Shown here piece by piece: positions 27,331 through 39,900 of a stretch of DNA of 64,000 nt. The stretch is from Zonotrichia leucophrys gambelii. Taxonomy: Eukaryota > Chordata > Aves > Passeriformes > Passerellidae. The position numbers and the translations under genes were made by a program. The notes below the pieces were generated by a model that worked only from the letters and a program-made list of their open reading frames with translations, did not search any database and was not told the DNA's origin. Location of the stretch: NCBI RefSeq assembly GCF_028769735.1, contig NC_088173.1, positions 19,532,038 to 19,596,037 on the forward strand. Direction: 5' to 3'. Position 1 is the stretch's first letter, and every line of letters begins with the position of its first letter.

Positions 27331-27372
27331 ATCAATCTATTACTGTTACCCTTGTTATTTTTCAAGAGAAGT
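27331..27372 (+). CDS. Weak candidate small exon
   Basis: The acceptor TTCTTTTTGTGTTGCAG ends at 27330. The next 42 bases are open (14 codons, strongly hydrophobic, INLLLLPLLFF) and end at a GTAAGC donor. The phase matches a join to the segment at 26993-27095. The low-complexity, Leu-rich content means this could easily be chance in T-rich DNA. Confidence 0.15.
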
Positions 27373-29156
27373 GTAAGCAACATTTCAGATACAGTAGATC
27401 CAGTCGTGTTGAATTCAAACAGTTTATTCAAATGAAGAACAGGTTTTTCAAGTGTACCTTGGTGGAAACAAAGAAAGCTAGAATCAGAAACATAGGTCAT
27501 TTTGTAATTAACTTTTTTTCCCCTTTATTTTGTATTGCTGTAATTACACTAATGGAATGTTGTCATTAAAGAAATACACAAGACATTGGAATGTCAACTC
27601 CATATATAACTGGTACACTTGAAGAGGGAAGCCTTTTATACCAAAGCAATCATAAAATGTGCTCCTTAAATTATTTTACCATGAAAGACAAAAATTAGTT
27701 TCCAGTGTAATCCCTAGAAATGGGTGGCACCATAAAGCATAACAAATTAATGCTGCTGACCATTATTATAACTTTTTGAAAATTAAAGCTTTTTTCTTTT
27801 TCTGGATGATTGCTTGTGAGAACAATTCTGGTTTAATGAATGAACTCCATGTGCTTCAAATTGTTCAGGGATCTCTTTTTTTTACCCTACTCTTTAAACT
27901 TCTTTTGAAAATTAAATTTTCACTGAGGTGCAAAAATCACTTAAGTACCTCTGAAATACACCTCTTCTGCTCTGGTTATCATGGAGATAACGCAACTCAT
28001 GCCACCGCAATAGGGGGAAAAAAGCTCTATAAGATGACTAAAAGGATGCAGAATAATACCTTAGAATGTAATGTATTTATGAAAATTCATAAAGTAAATA
28101 CAGTGTTTGAGCTGCTTTTTCAGAGCTGTGATAATTAAGAGTTAGTAAACAGTTTTGAACATCGCTAAAATTTGGGGAGACTTCTATCATTCTAATCTAC
28201 AATTATTAAATTCATAATGATGTGATTTGCCAACATGGAAATATTTCCTCTGATGCAAGTACAAAATAACTGTCAACTGAGGACAGAAAAAGATATGAAT
28301 GATATTTGGGGATATTTTCATCCTCCAGAGTGTATAGAAGTCCCAGATATTTACTAGAACAGATATAATACAGTGGGCTAAGTACTTAGGAGACATTGCA
28401 TTTATTTTTTTAAACTTCTTGTGTGCCTGGCACAAGATTATAATGCATTTTCAGAAACTGAATGTCCTGTGATGCTGATGAACTTGTCTTTGCTTAGAAC
28501 TTTCCATATTTCCTTCAGATATTTTCTATATTTTTTTTATTTTTTTCTGAGACTGTGTAAAAGCTAGACAGCACTAGTGAAAAGACTTTAATTTGCAAAA
28601 TCAGAAAATAAACACAAAAAGGCTGTTGATTGCTCTCTCTTTTTTTTCTTCTTTCTGTTTTTTTTTCCTTTTCCCTTTCAATTATATGGACATAGAAATA
28701 AGCACTACATATTCTAGCAAGCCCATTTTTTTCTTATTCACTCATTTCCCTCTTCCTTACGTTCTTGTTTTGCTTTAATTCCTCTCTTGTCAATGATCAT
28801 GTAAGACCAATAGGGAAGATACACTATTTAGCAACTGTTATATCACTGAAGGACATCACTTATTAATTCAACGTTTTTCTGCATCTCAAGATATGCAAAT
28901 GTATACCTCTTTTTAGGAACAGGCGAATCTTTGTTGTTCCTTAAATACTATATAAATTAATTCAGTATTATCTGGTGAAGTGTTAGAAATGTCATAACAA
29001 TTTTTATGGTGTGAACACTGAGAAAATTAGGATGGGAGTCCCACCATGCTGTATAATAAGCACATGCTGACACAGTTCTTCCTTCACACTAGAAGCCTTG
29101 GTGTTTAAGTGTTTTTTGCACCTTCTTAAATTTAGGGTAATCCCATTGAATTTGGA
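27373..29156. other. AT-rich non-coding DNA, no gene seen
   Basis: This stretch carries T-rich and pyrimidine-rich runs (for example 28.52-28.68 kb). No mobile element is recognised and no exon-like segment is supportable. Confidence 0.5.
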
Positions 29157-29277
29157 GTCATAGAATAGTTTGGGTTGGAAAGGACCTTAAAGATAGTCTA
29201 GTTCCAAACCCCCTTCCATGGGCAGGGACACCTGCCACCAGACCAGGTTGCTCAGAGCTCTATCCAGTCTGTTCTTG
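29157..29277 (-). mobile_element. CR1 LINE tail, about 120 bp
   Basis: A severely 5'-truncated CR1 in minus orientation. It begins on the plus strand with TCATAGAATAGTTTGGGTTGG, then AAAGGACCTTAAAGAT, CCATGGGCAGGGACACC and CAGGTTGCTCAGAGC, all standard reverse-complement CR1 3' landmarks in order. It stops abruptly after CTATCCAGTCTG. Only the untranslated tail is present, so it has no coding capacity. Confidence 0.92.
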
Positions 29278-30830
29278 TTACCTATATGCATAAGTTTGCT
29301 TTTGACCAGGACCTAGCAAACAGTTGTGTGTTTGAGGAATGCATTTGAGATAAAACATTGCTAGCTTGACTAGCTTGCTTTGGCTTGGATGCCAAAGGAA
29401 TCTGAAAGTCCCAAGAAGCCTTGTCCATGCTTCTTCTTGCCTAATGAGCCACATCCTCTTGTCTTTTTACCCTTCTGTTTCTCAGAGAAAAAAACAAAAA
29501 TATGAAAGTGTGGCATGTCCCCTGCAGTGTAACACTACACTTCTGGTAAAGGCTGATAAGAGGAAATTTTCTCTACTCTTTTAAGAACCTAGAGTTGCAA
29601 TAAAATTTGTCAGCAATAATAGAAACCATTGTCTTAATCTGGCTTTCAGTAAAATAGTTAAACTTTGCATACTAAGTATGTAATAAGAAATTCTGTTTAT
29701 CTCGAGATGTGTGTGTTCAGATTTCCTACCACATTTTTGAATGCTTGAATAAAGAAATAATGATTTTTATTTACTTGTTGTTTATAAAATTAAAGAAAGA
29801 GAATGTTAAGAATGCATAAATTAGAGAACATAAGTTGAAGTTTCTGCAGAAACTTCAACTCGAAGTATTTGCTAATGTTAATATTCCACACTTATTTTTG
29901 CATTAAAAGCTATGCAATGAAATAACTGTTTGAAATACAAGATTTAAAAAGCATCTTTAAAACAGGGAAGTGATTATTAAATGGCAGGATTAAAAATTGA
30001 CGAACATCACTCTCTGTTTGTCATTGGCAAAAAAACCTAACTGAAAGTCTGTGGTCTATCATTTATTATTTTTCCCAGAAAAGTAAACAGCACGAGCTTA
30101 GCATAGATGAATATACCAACAGAGATATCAGATCTCAACAATGTGTTAGTGGCATTTTTTTCCTGCAAGGTTAGACATAGAAGGATATTAAATGGTCCAT
30201 GAAAGACAGACATAATTTGCTTTAAAGAAATCAGCATATCACCTAAGATGTTTGGTAGGACAGGCTACACTAAAGTAGCCTTCCTGCTATAGTTCCAGGT
30301 GGTAAAAGCATGGTATGTTTAGCTCAGTGCTGTGATTTTTACATACAGACTCACAGACAAATAAGACTCAGCAAATGGCCTGATGTGTTACTAAAAGAGT
30401 ATTTATAACAATGCACTGTTCCACAGTGAAAGGTAATTATAGTTGTTGTTGTCTCACCCCTTCAAGAATAATTTCTATGTTTGTGCTCAGTCTTCTATCA
30501 GATCGAAACATTAGCAGATACAATTTCTGTGCAATTTCTTGGGTCTCTGCACTGGAGTACTTTGGAATGCTTTAGCAGAGGCAAAAGAGTTGGAGAAATA
30601 CTTGCTGATAGCTAGAAAAGTGAACTGGAGTTCAAGAAATTCAAATCATATTCCCAGTTCTGCCTTCTTTCAAAATTGTTTAAAATTTGCTTCTCCTGGG
30701 ACACCTCCAATGTGTGCAGGGTAAAGAATATGTCTTCAATGTGAAAGTCTGGTACTGTCTGACCGTGTTTACCTGCTGGACTGTTTGGTGAGCACATGGA
30801 AGGATGTTTCTTTCTCTCTTTGGTTTGCAG
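29278..30830. other. AT-rich non-coding DNA, no gene seen
   Basis: Contains the 28-base perfect palindrome near 29.85 kb, listed separately. I see no other element or gene before the exon-like segment at 30831. Confidence 0.5.
29833..29860. repeat. Perfect 28-bp palindrome
   Basis: The half AGTTGAAGTTTCTG is followed at once by its exact reverse complement CAGAAACTTCAACT. There is no loop, so this is a true palindrome that could extrude as a hairpin. A diverged partial echo (CGAAGTATTTGC) follows directly. Neither side shows a transposon body. Confidence 0.9.
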
Positions 30831-30946
30831 GCTACACATTAGGAGCTGCTGAATCAGGGAGTCAGCCAAAAATCCACGTTGACTTTGCATCGTCAGTTTG
30901 TAAAACAAGTCATCCAAAGCACAGACAAAGGCAAGTGTTAAAGTAA
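30831..30946 (+). CDS. Candidate terminal exon, 37 codons, protein unknown
   Basis: A strong acceptor (TTTCTTTCTCTCTTTGGTTTGCAG, with CTGAC-like sequence upstream near 30758) ends at 30830. The following segment is open for two bases plus 37 codons and then TAA at 30944-30946; it includes YTLGAAESGSQPKIHVDF. The peptide composition is protein-like but unrecognised. No clear AATAAA follows closely. The complementary strand has a 128-codon frame (30612-30998) across the same place, so one of the two, or both, is chance. Confidence 0.22.
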
Positions 30947-33900
30947 TATCATTCAGTTTTTGGTGTATTAGAGGATGCCAAATGGGAAGGTGTAGCAAGG
31001 TGTGGAGGAGAATTCTCTGACAGCAAATAGATGGATACTTGCACTTAACAGGAAATGGAGATTAGCTGTCAGAAAAGCAACAATACCAGAATTTAAAGGA
31101 GGAATCAAAACTGAGAACAAAGAGTACTGTACAAAGAATTTTTGACAGAAAAACTGATAAGAAGCTGTCAACAGAAACAAAAGAAATTACAAATATTCTT
31201 AGCCACCAGGTTAATGGATGTACTTTTTGCCAAGCTCAGCACTGCAGGGAAAGGTGTGATTTGCAATCAGTTACACTTGGGGAAAAAACTGGACGAATGA
31301 GAGCATGTTGACAAGATGGGATAAATTTTTAAGTGAAGAGAAATTTGTGGCCCTGGAAAAAATTAGTAGTGTTTTTCTCAAGGAAACAAGCAAATGAAAA
31401 CAAAACAGCAATGAGTATTTTATATTGTTTGATTAAATGATTTTTTTTAGATCACACATTTTGTAGTTGTTTTGTACGGAGCAGAAGTCTTTTGTCCACC
31501 AAGAATGTTTTATATCGGTCTATTTCTTTAATTAGCGAAACTTAAATGATGTATTTCTTTAAGAAACTTGAAATGCATTTGTAGAGCTTAAAAGCATGCT
31601 GCTTTGAGAAAATGACAAAGCCTTCTATAGTAGAACAGCAGTACAATCCCAAATTCTGGTGAGATGCAGCCACATAGAGAGTATAATAATAATTGTTACA
31701 AAATGCATTAATTCATAATACCAAGCTACTGAGAAATTTGTGAAGTAGCCAGAACAATGAAATGCAATCTCCTGTGCATCTGTTTGGCTGGTAGGGTCGC
31801 CTTCTCACTTCCTGTGCAGAGGAGCGGTAGGCGAAGAGCAGAACATGGATCTGAACAGATTTCCTAAGAAAATGAAAAGAATTATTAGCTCTGTAGTTGT
31901 CATGCTAAGTAATGGAGGCAGAGTGCACAACCCATGGTTGTGACTATGTGGGGAGCACACTGGAAAACCGATGAAGCTGTGATTTGCAGCTGATAGGGGG
32001 CCCACAACTTTTACAAGCCAGTGCTAAAGGATTGGCTAGGGAACAACTTACAGAGATGCAAAATTGCAAGGTTGGTCGTGGAAGTATTTACTTTTATTTG
32101 CAGTCTACTTCAGTTCTTCTCTCTGAGCTATGCTTTTGTTGTTACAGAGGTCTTTCAAAAGATTTTTTTTTAATGGTTGCTGACTTTTCAAATGTGATTT
32201 CTGTATTTTATTGTAGTTTGTATGCCACCTTTTCAGGACAAAATGTCCTAGATTAGAAAAAGTTAAAATTATTGAATATTTTGACTATCCCTTTGGCGAT
32301 AGCAGTTGCATTTTACCCTGAAAAAATTCAGATGTTCTTTTCTTTTTTTCCTTTCAAGAATTTCCAAGTTTATGAAGAATGCATGTATTCAGCTGGGTTG
32401 AATGGAAATATTGCTCAGCACCTCTACACATAGATCACATTTATCCCAGTGGAAAAGTGAATTTCTGGTGACCTACATTGCTCATCATACATTTAAAATA
32501 TTTTTAACTACTGCTGACTTTATGAGAAAATGATTTAATGAATTTTATTCATGTTTTCCAAATAACTCTGTGGAAAATAATGTATGATAATATTAGAGCA
32601 GTTTTTATATATGCATATTTCCGCATAATCTTTTTCCCAAAAGACAGAGCTCCCAATTGGCTCGTTATTATCTCTGCAAGTTTCTCTCTTTACTGTGTAT
32701 CTACCTACAGCTGTAAGTAATCTTCATTCTGAGACTTAATGTAGGAGTGAGAAGTGTTCCTGATGGTGGGATTGCTGAACAATATCCAGACATGTTGTTG
32801 CTCAGGAAATGTGTTTGCAGAAAAGGATCAGGTCTGCTTTACCTGGAGTGGATCACAACTCCTGCTAATCAAGTAGAACTTTGATCTCAGTCTTTTCTTC
32901 AGGATATTTATATCACCTCTTCCTGCCATAGGTAACATCCCCTAAGATCTTCAGACTACTGGTCAGGAGTAATGTATGGTTCAAATGCCCTTTTTAGCAT
33001 AACGTGGGGCTTGATTACAGAGAAAGTTTTGTTTCTGTGTAGTATCATTCTTTTGGTTCTGTGAGTTTTTGCAAGGAGCTGTGTGAATTTTTTGAAGGGC
33101 TCTTCTGTTTTTCTTTGGCTACTTTTATGGTATTCTCTGCAGGTTAAAGTTTGACCCGTGAACTTTGGGCATCTCAATTCCTATAACCATAACCAAGAAA
33201 TTTTCATTCTTCATTCACTATGAACCAGTAAGACATTTCCCAACTGTCTTAGTCAGAGGGGATAAACTGAATAGCAGCTGAGCAGATATATTTACACTGG
33301 TTACATTGTCAGCATGGGTAATTGTAAAGACCCAGAAAAAGCATTGATTGTGCAGCTTTGTTTGCATGTTTTGAAGAGTAGTAATTGGCTTGGTCTACTA
33401 CTGTGCAACTCTGGTGTTTGCACGTATTTCGAAGCAAATTATTTCATGTATTCATGTGCATGTATTTCTAAGCAATTATTTATCCAAATATCTGTTTGGG
33501 ATAATGTTTTTTTAAAGTCAAAGTAATATTACTGCCAAATTTAGAGTGAAAGAAAATATTATTTGAATCAAAAATTACCATGTATTTACATAATTAAAAC
33601 ATTCCAAGATGGAACGGCTTGTTCTAGTAATATGGAGGCAAACAGATAGTACTACTCTATCCTTTCTGGATTACATCTTCAGCAGTATTGCAGAAGAGAG
33701 TGGGTTTCTTTAACAATATGCTTTGATATTTAATGTTGGTAAAATTATTATGGCTACATAATAACTGGCTCAATGGAACAAATGATCTTTGATGGAATCA
33801 ATTCTGCTAAGCAAAAATGACAGGTGTTACTTTGCATTACAACAGAAAAATAACACCTTCATTATTTCAGGTCTCTAATGCTACTGTTATTACTATCAAC

Positions 33901-36900
33901 ATCTTTACTAGAATTCTTCAAGTTGTGTGATCAGTGGTTATGGAGGCCATTAAACTACCTATTGATTCTATTGATTATTTTTAAAAGATTTTAAGCTGAG
34001 TGCAGTACATGTTATTGCAGTTTTATTTTATCTCATGTTTCCTGTTCTTTTTTTTTTTCCCTTTTACTGGAGCACATTTATTTTTCCTTGTCATTTTCTT
34101 CTTCCCTTATGAGACTGTGGAGAAAAAGTCCTCTTTAAGAGAAAAACATTCTTTGGGGTGCTGGAATGTTTTGTCAAAACCAGCATACTAGCTGAATTCA
34201 CCCTTACTCTCCCCTTTGCTGCTTGCCTCCCTTCTCTGCCACTGACAACAAATTGCTTATCTGGCTGCCACATTGCTTTGTATTATGACCTCCTTCACTC
34301 TACACTAATTTCTTCCCTGTCACTGTTTTCTTAATTCTGTGACTTCCTGCCTTTTCTATTAGTTTCTGAAGCTTTACTTTTCACAGCAAAGCTGTTCTGA
34401 ATCTCTCGCTCATCTGTCTGCATTACCAGCTCTATGATCCTCCAAAGTGTACAGGCAGAGAGGCTTGTTCTCTTTTCCAGCTTGGCTAGGGCTGTGTTGA
34501 CCTATGATATAATTTTATACTGTCCTCTCAGTCTAGATTAAAATGCCAGCTTGTCTGGTTGAGGGTCATTACGTCACTTGCACCTCTAGGAAGAACTTCT
34601 GAAAGAGGCTTTGTTTTACAGCTCTCCTAATATTGCTGCACAATTCTGAATCACGAAAAGAATGCCTAAAAAGGGGATGTGCTAAACTTTCATTTTGAGC
34701 CTTTGTTTCATGCAAAATGAGCTTAACTCAATTTTCAAATATAATAAGCACTATTTCTGAAGGTTGCCCTTTCTTAAATTTCATATTTCAGCAATCATTT
34801 CTTGTCCTTTTCTTTCTTGTCATATTCATGTTATAAGCAAACTGTATTACTTATTTAATGATAATTGCTTTCCCTGATAATGTTTGAAATGCAGGTATTT
34901 TTAAATTTAGGCATACATTTGTTATAAAGAAAGTGACTTTGGTCTTTAGCTTTCTAAAGAAACATCTCTTCCTCTTGTACACTGTGTAAAGCAATGCTGT
35001 CACTCTTTTTATTGTCAGGTCCTTGGTTTACAGGCAAAATTATTTCTAAAACCCATCTCCAGGGCAACCCATTTTCAGATTTATAGCCTGTCCTTATTCA
35101 ACATTCTATTTTAATGAGTGCAATTCATATCCCTCCTCACTAACAATCAACGGCCTACTACTTTCACATCAGTCTATCCTCCTTTTAATTAAGGCATGTC
35201 TTCTTCTTGTACATCTCAATGAAAGATGGGAATTCAGTGTTAAATAAATACTCATTTAAGTGATGATATAAGGATAAATGGTATTGTAAACAGAACAGAA
35301 AAAACAAAATCTTTCTCTTGGTTACTAAACCAGAAATTCTCTCATTGAGCAACATGAAATCATCAACCTTTTCCACCACAAAAATAAATCAGAACCTTTG
35401 AATATTACTGGACATTCTGCAAAATTTCAAGTAGCTGTACAAAATGAAATCTCTAAAGCAACATCCTAAGTCTCCAAAAATGTATTCACAAAATCCACAG
35501 AATTCTGTGGTTTTCATGGGCTGCGTTATGTAGCTAGCACACAAGCACTAGAGACACTCAGTCCAGAGTATCGTATCCTATTTTAGTTTCTGGCCTTTTT
35601 CTGCTTTATTTTATTTTTTTATCTTTTTGTTGTGTGGTGGTGTTCAGCTGTGCTCCTTTGCTTTTTTGGGTTTCAGGGCTACTAGCAGAATTAAAGGTGG
35701 AACAGCTGTAACATTAAGTAGTCTTCCAGCTAAAAAGGGGATAAGTCTTATCAGGTGTCTAAGTCCCTTTGTGAAATCATGATCATTCATCATCCACTGA
35801 AATATGGGGAAACTTTCATGAGCTTGGTTATCTTCACATTAATGGGAAGTGAAGTCTAAACTTTGGTCTGGTCTTCAAACTGGATTGTACTTAACTCTAA
35901 AATTGAGAGGAAAAAGATTGCGTTTTACATAATTTGTCCTCATATTTCTAAACAGATAGGCTGGAATAAATGACAACTGTGGGACTGAACCATCATGTGA
36001 AGATAGATACAGAGGAAAAAGAAAAAAGATTGTAATGGCTCTTGGTAAACATGTGAAAAAGACTCCGAACCTATATGGAACTTTAGCAAGAAAACCAGCA
36101 TGGTATCTAAATAATGAAAACCAATTCAGTGAACTACTTTCTGCAATTAAAAGTTGCTATGCAGAAAGGGGATTGTTTAGGCATGAACTCTTGTGTTGAG
36201 GGATAAGCATGCATTATTTTGTTCATAATTGTGACTGTCTTCAGAAAATTAATTTTTAAACAGAGGTTTAAAAGTCTCTATGGCTAATATCATCTGTTGC
36301 AAACAGATTTCACAGCATATTTCAGAAAAATATCAGGAAAGACATTTTTTTCTGAAGCCTTGAAAATCACTTACTACTCAATATAGAGAGCTGTAGTCAA
36401 GAGATCACAAAGGGACAGCAGAAAAAGAGTTTAGGTTTTTCTAAGAAATCTGGGCTTTAAAATATGCACAGATAACAGGATGTGACAGAAATGATTTTTC
36501 AGAACTGGTTTCTTATTTTTATGGTGTTATTGTAACTACTTTAGGCATAATATATAATGTTGCAGCCATATTGTGGCTGATATCAAATTAGCTGTATGCA
36601 CAGATGAAGTCCCCACTTATTCTTCATGTATTTATTTCTCAGTCTTTGTAGCAAAGAATGTAATTTCTCAGAGGTGCTGAGAACCACGGGAGGGCCAAGC
36701 CCTGAAACGCACTGCCAAAGAGGCTGTGGACAGGACTTTACCTGGTTGGATCCTAGGCAGACTGATTAAGTGCTGAGTTGCTCAGCTTAAATTGTCTAGA
36801 GATCTGTCCTAAGTTTTTCTGTGGTTCTTTTCTCTGAAATAGTAGTGGAATAGCTGAGGTTTTCATGTGCACATTGACTAAGTCCTCACATGTGTTTTGT

Positions 36901-36979
36901 GTAGTGCTGGAGTTCAGGGAGAAGCATGTATTTGTGATGCCCATACCTGTGCTATTCAAGATCATCGAGGAACATACAG
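30947..36979. other. AT-rich non-coding DNA, no gene seen
   Basis: Six kilobases without a supportable gene. Around 36.70-36.77 kb a few words (ACTGCCAAAGAGGCTGTGGA) are reminiscent of plus-strand CR1 but too short to call. Pyrimidine-rich segments at 34.0-34.4 kb look like ordinary low-complexity DNA. Confidence 0.5.
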
Positions 36980-37252
36980 ACTCACAGAATCACCTAGGTT
37001 GGAAAAGACCCTTAAGATCAACAAATCCAACCATTAGCCTGGCACTGCCAAGCCCACTACTAAGCCATGTTGATAAGTGCTGTATCTACAGGTCTTTTAA
37101 ACACCTCAAGGGATGGTGACACAATCACTTCCCTAAGCATCCTCTTCCAGTGCTTGACAGCCCTTTTGGCAAAGTGAATTTTCCTAATATGCACTCCAAA
37201 CCTCTCCTTGTGAAACTGGAGGCTGTTTCCTCTCATTTTATCACATGGTACC
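36980..37252 (-). mobile_element. CR1 LINE fragment, 3' part, interrupted
   Basis: Minus-orientation CR1 3' region. On the plus strand it runs CACAGAATCACCTAGGTTGG, AGACCCTTAAGATCA, then the CCAACCATTAGCCTGGCACTG and GTGAATTTTCCTAATATGCA blocks of a subfamily different from the 5.5 kb and 29.2 kb copies. It breaks off at GGTACC (37247-37252) where an LTR has inserted, and resumes at 37669. No coding sequence remains. Confidence 0.88.
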
Positions 37253-37668
37253 TATTGTATTTGCAGGGAATGCCCTGACTAAGGCAGGGATGATGAATCT
37301 GACTCCATGTTCTCAGAAGGCTAATTTATTACTTTGTGATACTATATTGTATTAAAGAATACAGAACTATATTAAAGAATACAGAAAGGATACTTACTCA
37401 ATGCTAAAAAGATAATAATGAAAACTTTTGACTCTTTCCAGAGTCTCGACACAACTTGGCGCTGATTGGCCAATGAGTCAAAACTACTCACACCAGAATC
37501 CAATGAAACAATCACCTGTGCATAAACAATCTCCAAACACATTCCAAACGAGCAAAACACAGGGAAACAAATGAGGTAAGAATTGTTTTTCTTTTCTCTG
37601 AGGCTTCTCAGCTTCCCAGGAGAAAAATCCTGGGCGAAGGAATTTTTTCAGAGAATTTGAATGCCACA
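37253..37668 (-). mobile_element. Solo LTR nested in CR1, 416 bp
   Basis: Read on the minus strand it begins TGTGGCATTC, contains a GCCCAGGATTTTTCTCCTGG hairpin-like block, a CCAATCAG CAAT-box-like motif, and a poly(A) signal (TTTATT on plus at 37325-37330). It ends near GCAAATACAATA, where the expected terminal CA has apparently mutated. GGTACC on the left and GGTATC on the right form a 6-bp target duplication with one mismatch. Removing the LTR and one copy restores a continuous CR1. No retroviral genes remain. It resembles an LTR I remember as common in passerine genomes; the family name is not certain. Confidence 0.85.
37325..37330 (-). terminator. LTR poly(A) signal
   Basis: AATAAA on the minus strand (TTTATT on plus), placed about 75 bases from the 3' end of the minus-oriented LTR, as expected for R/U5. 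Confidence 0.55.
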
Positions 37669-37862
37669 GGTATCTGGGAAAAGAGACGACAACCATTTCA
37701 TTATGATCACATTCCAAGTGGCAATAAGGGGTACCTTCAGGCTCCTTTTCTTCAGACTAAACAGCCCCAGCTCCCTCAACTGCTCCTCATCAGACTTGTA
37801 CTCTGGACTCTAAGTGCCATACAGTTTGGGTCTCTCATTTGCCTCAATACAGACAGTCTGGG
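37669..37862 (-). mobile_element. CR1 LINE fragment, continuation after nested LTR
   Basis: The CR1 interrupted at 37252 continues here: GGTATCTGGGAAAAGAG corresponds to the CR1 block following the break, then CTTCAGGCTCC, CAGACTAAACAGCCCCAGC and CTCCTCATCAGACTTG appear in order. The far end decays past TGGGTCTCTCATTTGCC, so the edge is approximate. Confidence 0.85.
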
Positions 37863-39783
37863 GGGCAGGTGAAGTGACAAGCAAAGATAAGTTAATAATA
37901 ATATTTTTTCAACCGGTTCTAGTCTTCAGTGTCATGTTATAGACAATGCTAAGCAGACATTCCACTTTAGTTTGCTCAGATGTGCTTTTGCAGGCATAGA
38001 TTTTGCATGCCGTGAATCCGGTATCATTATGCCTGTGAGATGGGATAATATCTGTAACAAGTACAATCAGAACTCCAGCAGACTGCCTTTTGTATGGGAA
38101 TGAGGTGCTTCTTGAAAAAGGCAGAGATGCATCTTCAGCTGTGGTATTCACAAATATACATACATTTACATATCACACATATTTGCCCTGCTGATTCCAT
38201 ATTGTATTCTCAGCCTGCAGATTTCTAGGCCATTGAACAGCTTTTAATATTAACAGCAGTTAAACTATTTTGTCTAGTCTAAGTAGAAGTTACAGAGCTA
38301 TCATGATGATCACTGAAGGGATGCAAAGGAGAAAGAAGTTAGACAACTCTCAGGGATTATCTGGCCAAAAGTAATTTCTGCAAAAGTTTCTCTCATGCCT
38401 ACCTGTAGCATCAAGTCCCTTGGGTTGCAGTTGGGAAGCCATAACCTAGAGCCCTGGTGACTGAGCTGGTCCCTACTGCCTTGAGATGCATCCTGAAAAT
38501 GAGGCTAGTGATGAGCCTTTTAGTTCCTACTGGTCTAAATGAATGGACTTTTATTCTCAGAGAGAATATAAAACTTCCATGTGCTACGCTTCAACCAACT
38601 AATTTGTTTACTATGGCAAGCAAGGAAAATTAAATTTCAGACATTTCAGTGAAGCCACAGGAACTGGAAGGAGAAATATTTGTCATTAGTTTGATTCTGA
38701 CCAAAAAAATCCAAACAAACAACTGAAAATAAAACCCCAAAGGAAACTTAAAGAAAGAAGCTAATGACCGTAATCCATTGACTGCAAAACTTTTGAGAGG
38801 AAGACATTCCTCAGAGACAGGACAGAGGTGTTAAGTCCATCACAAATGATGAAGGGTTTCTTGAGATGGAAAAAGCATTTTCTTCCTTGTAGTAAAAAGC
38901 AGACTGAGGTAATGAATAAAAAAAAATGTAAAAAAAAGAGAAAACCCTTTAGAAGGATTGTTGTTTCAGAAAATTTAGCCAGTATGGAAATCCAAAATTG
39001 CCCCATCATCTGCTCTCAAACACCAGATTACCCCTGCTAATATGCAGCATAAACCAAATCCAAAGTGATTGGAATGCCATGGCTTACGCCTAAGTGCCAG
39101 TTAATACTCAAACATGCTTGAGACCAGGTTTGGACTGGATCAGACTTGTACTGAGCAAGAATATATATAATTTTATTCAGAAATCTGTTACTTAGGTATT
39201 CACTTAAAAAGCAAAATTGTGCAGTCCACTGGCTTTGTCTTAGAGAATTAAAACCTAAAATCCAGATTTCACACATCTAGTACTATTGCCAAGCAGCATG
39301 TTATTGATGTTTGCAATATATCCTGTACGTGTAGAGGATCAATTGCACAAGATTTAGCAGTCTGAACAAAATTATTGCACAGAGAGGTTTCCCATGAAGC
39401 ATCAGACAGACACTTCATTCTCTTAGGAGATTACATTTATTGTGAAAAAAATAAACACTTGCAAACACTTCTTTAAGGAATTTTCCATCCTCAATAGTGT
39501 CTAAATAGTGGCTAACAATTCTTAACATTGCTTTCTCTACTGACACTTTCTACATTCTAGATCTGTTCACTCTCATCACTCAGTGACATTGCAAGGTTTC
39601 CCAAATTCTTTAAAAGCTAGGTCTTCTAGAAGACAATTTTAGTTTCAGCAACCTGGTGTTTATCAAACATTGTAGCCTCACACACAGCTCTCTTGTATGC
39701 CTTTTTTAGTAGTCCTTTATTTGCAGCAGTGAAATATGTGAAAAAAGATTGTGCCAACCTTCATAATATGGCAATCTCTCTCT
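37863..39783. other. Non-coding DNA, no gene seen
   Basis: No recognised element. A-rich patches occur at 38.91-38.95 kb. If the candidate exon at 39901-40114 is real, the part nearest 39.78 kb would lie just past its 3' end. Confidence 0.45.
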
Positions 39784-39789
39784 TTTATT
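39784..39789 (-). terminator. Possible poly(A) signal for the 40 kb exon
   Basis: AATAAA on the minus strand (TTTATT on plus), about 112 bases beyond the TAA at 39901-39903. The spacing suits a short 3' UTR. Confidence 0.3.
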
Positions 39790-39900
39790 GCATCTATGAG
39801 TAGGTAGTGGGATTTTAGGGTGTGTTGGTGTTTGAGTTATCACTAAAATGAATGTATTTTGTCCTCAGAACTACTGAGACTCATTGCTGCCCTCCTCCTG

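Noticed and set aside
36690..36772. Plus-strand CR1 remnant
   Set aside because: Only a couple of short words match (ACTGCC, GAGGCTGTGGA); too little to separate from chance.
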